Source: Hyphomicrobiales bacterium
GTDB lineage: Bacteria > Pseudomonadota > Alphaproteobacteria > Rhizobiales > Rhizobiaceae
DNA length: 64,000 bases
Direction: 5' to 3'
NCBI GenBank assembly: GCA_900466575.1
Contig: UBMP01000012.1
Coordinates: forward strand, 232,442 to 296,441
A program made the position numbers and the translations under genes. The notes under the pieces were generated by a model. That model saw only the letters and a program-made list of their open reading frames with translations. It made no database searches and had not been told where the DNA came from. Position 1 is the stretch's first letter. Every line of letters begins with the position of its first letter. This document shows positions 62,353 to 64,000 of this stretch, in pieces.

Positions 62353-63861
62353 CTACGCGGAGAGCAGCGCCAGCATTTTGTAAATGGCGGCTGCGAGAAG
62401 TGCTGCGACGGGCACGGTGACGACCCAGGCTGCGATAATGGTGAGGAAATGTGATCGGCGCACCAGATAGCGCCGCCGCGCTTCTTCCGGCGTGGCCTTC
62501 CGCTTTGGCTTGACGACATCGTTTTCGCCGGCCCGCATCGCGATATAGGCGGCACGGCGCTTGGAGTTCTGCATATACCATTCGCGGAAGAAGCCGACGC
62601 CGAAGACGCTGCCGATGGCGATGTGCGTGGAACTGACAGGTAGGCCGAACCACGAGGCGACCAGCACGGTCACCGCAGCGGAAATGGCGACACAAAAGGC
62701 GCGAATGGGATTGAGCCGCGTAATCTGCTTGCCGACGATCAGGATGAGCCTCGGCCCGAAGAGCAGAATCCCCGCCGAGATTCCGAACGCGCCAATCGTC
62801 ATCACCCAAAGCGGAATGCTGACCGTGTCGGTCAGACCGCTGGAGGAGGTCGCATGCACAATGGCCGAGAGCGGGCCGATGGCGTTCGAGACGTCATTGG
62901 CCCCATGCGCGAAGGACAGCAGCGCTGCCGAGAAGACAAGCGGCAACCGAAAGAGTTTGCGCAGCGACAGGTTGCGGTTCTCAAGGCCGATGGCCCGCTG
63001 GCGGATCACCGGGATAGAGGCGGCCCATGTCGCAATGCCAATGACAAGGCCGGCTGCAAGTGCCTCTTTCAGCGTGATGTTGACCACATTCTCAAGCCCC
63101 TTGAAGGCAAGATAGGCCATAAACGAACCACTCATGACGCCGAGCAGGACGGGAAGCCATGTCACGGCCGCCGCGATCTTGTTCTGCCGATAAACAATGA
63201 ACTCGTAGATGAAGGCGAGAAAGCCAGCCGCAATCACGCCACTGATCAAGGGGGAGAGCACCCAGCTCAGCGTGATTTCCCGCATGGCGCTCCAGGATAT
63301 GGCCGAAAAGCCGGCAGCCGCCACGCCGGCGCCGAGGACCCCGCCGACGATCGCATGCGTGGTCGAGACAGGTGCATTCAGCCAGGTGGCAAGATTGACC
63401 GACAGCGCCGCTGCCAGGAGGGCCGAGAGCATGACCCAGATGAACACGTCGCCGCTCGGCATGGAGCCGCCCTGCACGATGCCGCTGGAGATCGTCCTGA
63501 CGACCTCGCCGCCAGCAAGCAATGCGCCCGCGGCATCGAAAACGGCGGCAATCACCAGGGCTTGGACCATCGTCATCGCCTTGGCGCCGACCGCAGCACC
63601 CACGTTGTTGGTCACGTCGTTGGCGCCGATGTTCATGGCCATGTAAGCGCCGAGGGTCGCGCCGGCGATGATGCCGATGGCACCCGGGCTGTTGCCGACA
63701 TAGAGGCTGGAGAGCAGGCCGGCAAGCACGAGAAAGATCAGGCCTGCAGCCGGACGCACCAGGCCGCGGGCGACGAACTGGCCTGCTTCCTCAAGATAGG
63801 TGAATTTGCCGAGGTCCTTGTCGACCGTCGATCGACCCGGTACCTGCCGTCTTCTTGCCAT
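62353..63861 (-). CDS. PiT-family inorganic phosphate transporter
   Basis: A 502-residue membrane protein with about 10-12 helices and the two PiT signature repeats [20 protein letters not shown] and [20 protein letters not shown], plus [15 protein letters not shown] and [17 protein letters not shown]. It imports phosphate (or metal phosphate) driven by protons or sodium. A charged loop near residues 445-470 ([18 protein letters not shown]) is typical of bacterial members. No PhoU-like gene is adjacent in the window; one could lie beyond the right edge. It leads the rsmE-gshA set. Confidence 0.94.
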   Translation of the reverse strand: MARRRQVPGRSTVDKDLGKFTYLEEAGQFVARGLVRPAAGLIFLVLAGLLSSLYVGNSPGAIGIIAGATLGAYMAMNIGANDVTNNVGAAVGAKAMTMVQALVIAAVFDAAGALLAGGEVVRTISSGIVQGGSMPSGDVFIWVMLSALLAAALSVNLATWLNAPVSTTHAIVGGVLGAGVAAAGFSAISWSAMREITLSWVLSPLISGVIAAGFLAFIYEFIVYRQNKIAAAVTWLPVLLGVMSGSFMAYLAFKGLENVVNITLKEALAAGLVIGIATWAASIPVIRQRAIGLENRNLSLRKLFRLPLVFSAALLSFAHGANDVSNAIGPLSAIVHATSSSGLTDTVSIPLWVMTIGAFGISAGILLFGPRLILIVGKQITRLNPIRAFCVAISAAVTVLVASWFGLPVSSTHIAIGSVFGVGFFREWYMQNSKRRAAYIAMRAGENDVVKPKRKATPEEARRRYLVRRSHFLTIIAAWVVTVPVAALLAAAIYKMLALLSA

Positions 63862-64000
63862 GGCTCACGTGGCGCACGACAGATCGTCTGGGTCGTCCGC
63901 GCTCCCGCCCGCTATTTATCGGGCGATGGTGCCGAGAGCAACCGTCAGATGACGTAGAACCATGCGGTCCGTGGTTGATCAACCGTTCGCTGACGGTCGG
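63862..64000. other. upstream region of the phosphate transporter gene, to window edge
   Basis: 139 bases with no complete gene. It should contain the promoter of the phosphate transporter transcript. I see no clear Pho box or terminator in it. Confidence 0.3.

Overview
The window is about 60% GC and is packed with short, often translationally coupled operons. It looks like a chromosomal segment of a Rhizobiaceae alphaproteobacterium (Rhizobium, Agrobacterium, Neorhizobium or a relative). Support for this includes a RirA-type iron regulator next to an FbpA-like protein, a PdhS-type cell-cycle kinase, a plant-type glutamate-cysteine ligase beside rsmE, OxyR-KatG, BdhA with acetoacetyl-CoA synthetase, and several ABC uptake systems. 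I see no insertion sequence, prophage or CRISPR array. Two tRNA genes (Gln-CTG, His-GTG) are present.

Layout. 1-5 kb: the tail of an unknown gene, a frameshifted GST-like gene, a DHA2 exporter, and a coupled ppx/gppA-rlmE-VOC set, followed by tRNA-Gln. 5.6-13.6 kb: a cyclic imide/nucleobase-type catabolic cluster with an amidase, a BMP-type ABC transporter and a cyanurate/barbiturate ring-opening amidohydrolase, divergent from an IclR regulator. 13.8-22.7 kb: a sugar-type ABC transporter, an FGGY kinase, two TrpA paralogues, one TrpB-like protein that has lost its PLP lysine, and an AraC regulator. This second cluster is the best candidate for an undescribed pathway. 22.9-23.6 kb: a small hypothetical gene and a cysteine-rich copper-storage-like protein. 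23.7-30.5 kb: two paralogous modules, each a receiver-only response regulator with a LuxR-type regulator, flank a TetR-controlled operon of a transporter, an aldonolactone-oxidase-like flavoprotein and an alanine-racemase-fold protein.

30.7-38.9 kb: rirA and an iron-binding protein share a promoter with Irr-type and RirA-type candidate boxes. A MarR-FabF pair with a clear operator, mmsA, a long coiled-coil protein and a LysR regulator follow. 38.9-50.8 kb: tRNA-His, a phasin, a PdhS-like kinase, an iron permease, acetoacetyl-CoA synthetase, an AsmA-like protein, a patatin and bdhA. Phasin, acetoacetyl-CoA synthetase and patatin carry similar TGC-N3-GC(A) boxes upstream, suggesting shared control by polyhydroxybutyrate status. 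50.9-57.7 kb: a 63-residue protein resembling only the leader of a nearby Tat-exported dienelactone hydrolase, an alcohol dehydrogenase, that hydrolase, oxyR and katG, and two small exported proteins. 57.8-63.9 kb: a LysR regulator, a possible 30-residue small protein with its own terminator, a DUF937-like protein, gshA, rsmE and a PiT phosphate transporter.

Functional assignments rest on motifs and gene context read by eye; no database search was run. Substrates of the transporters and of the two catabolic clusters are inferences.
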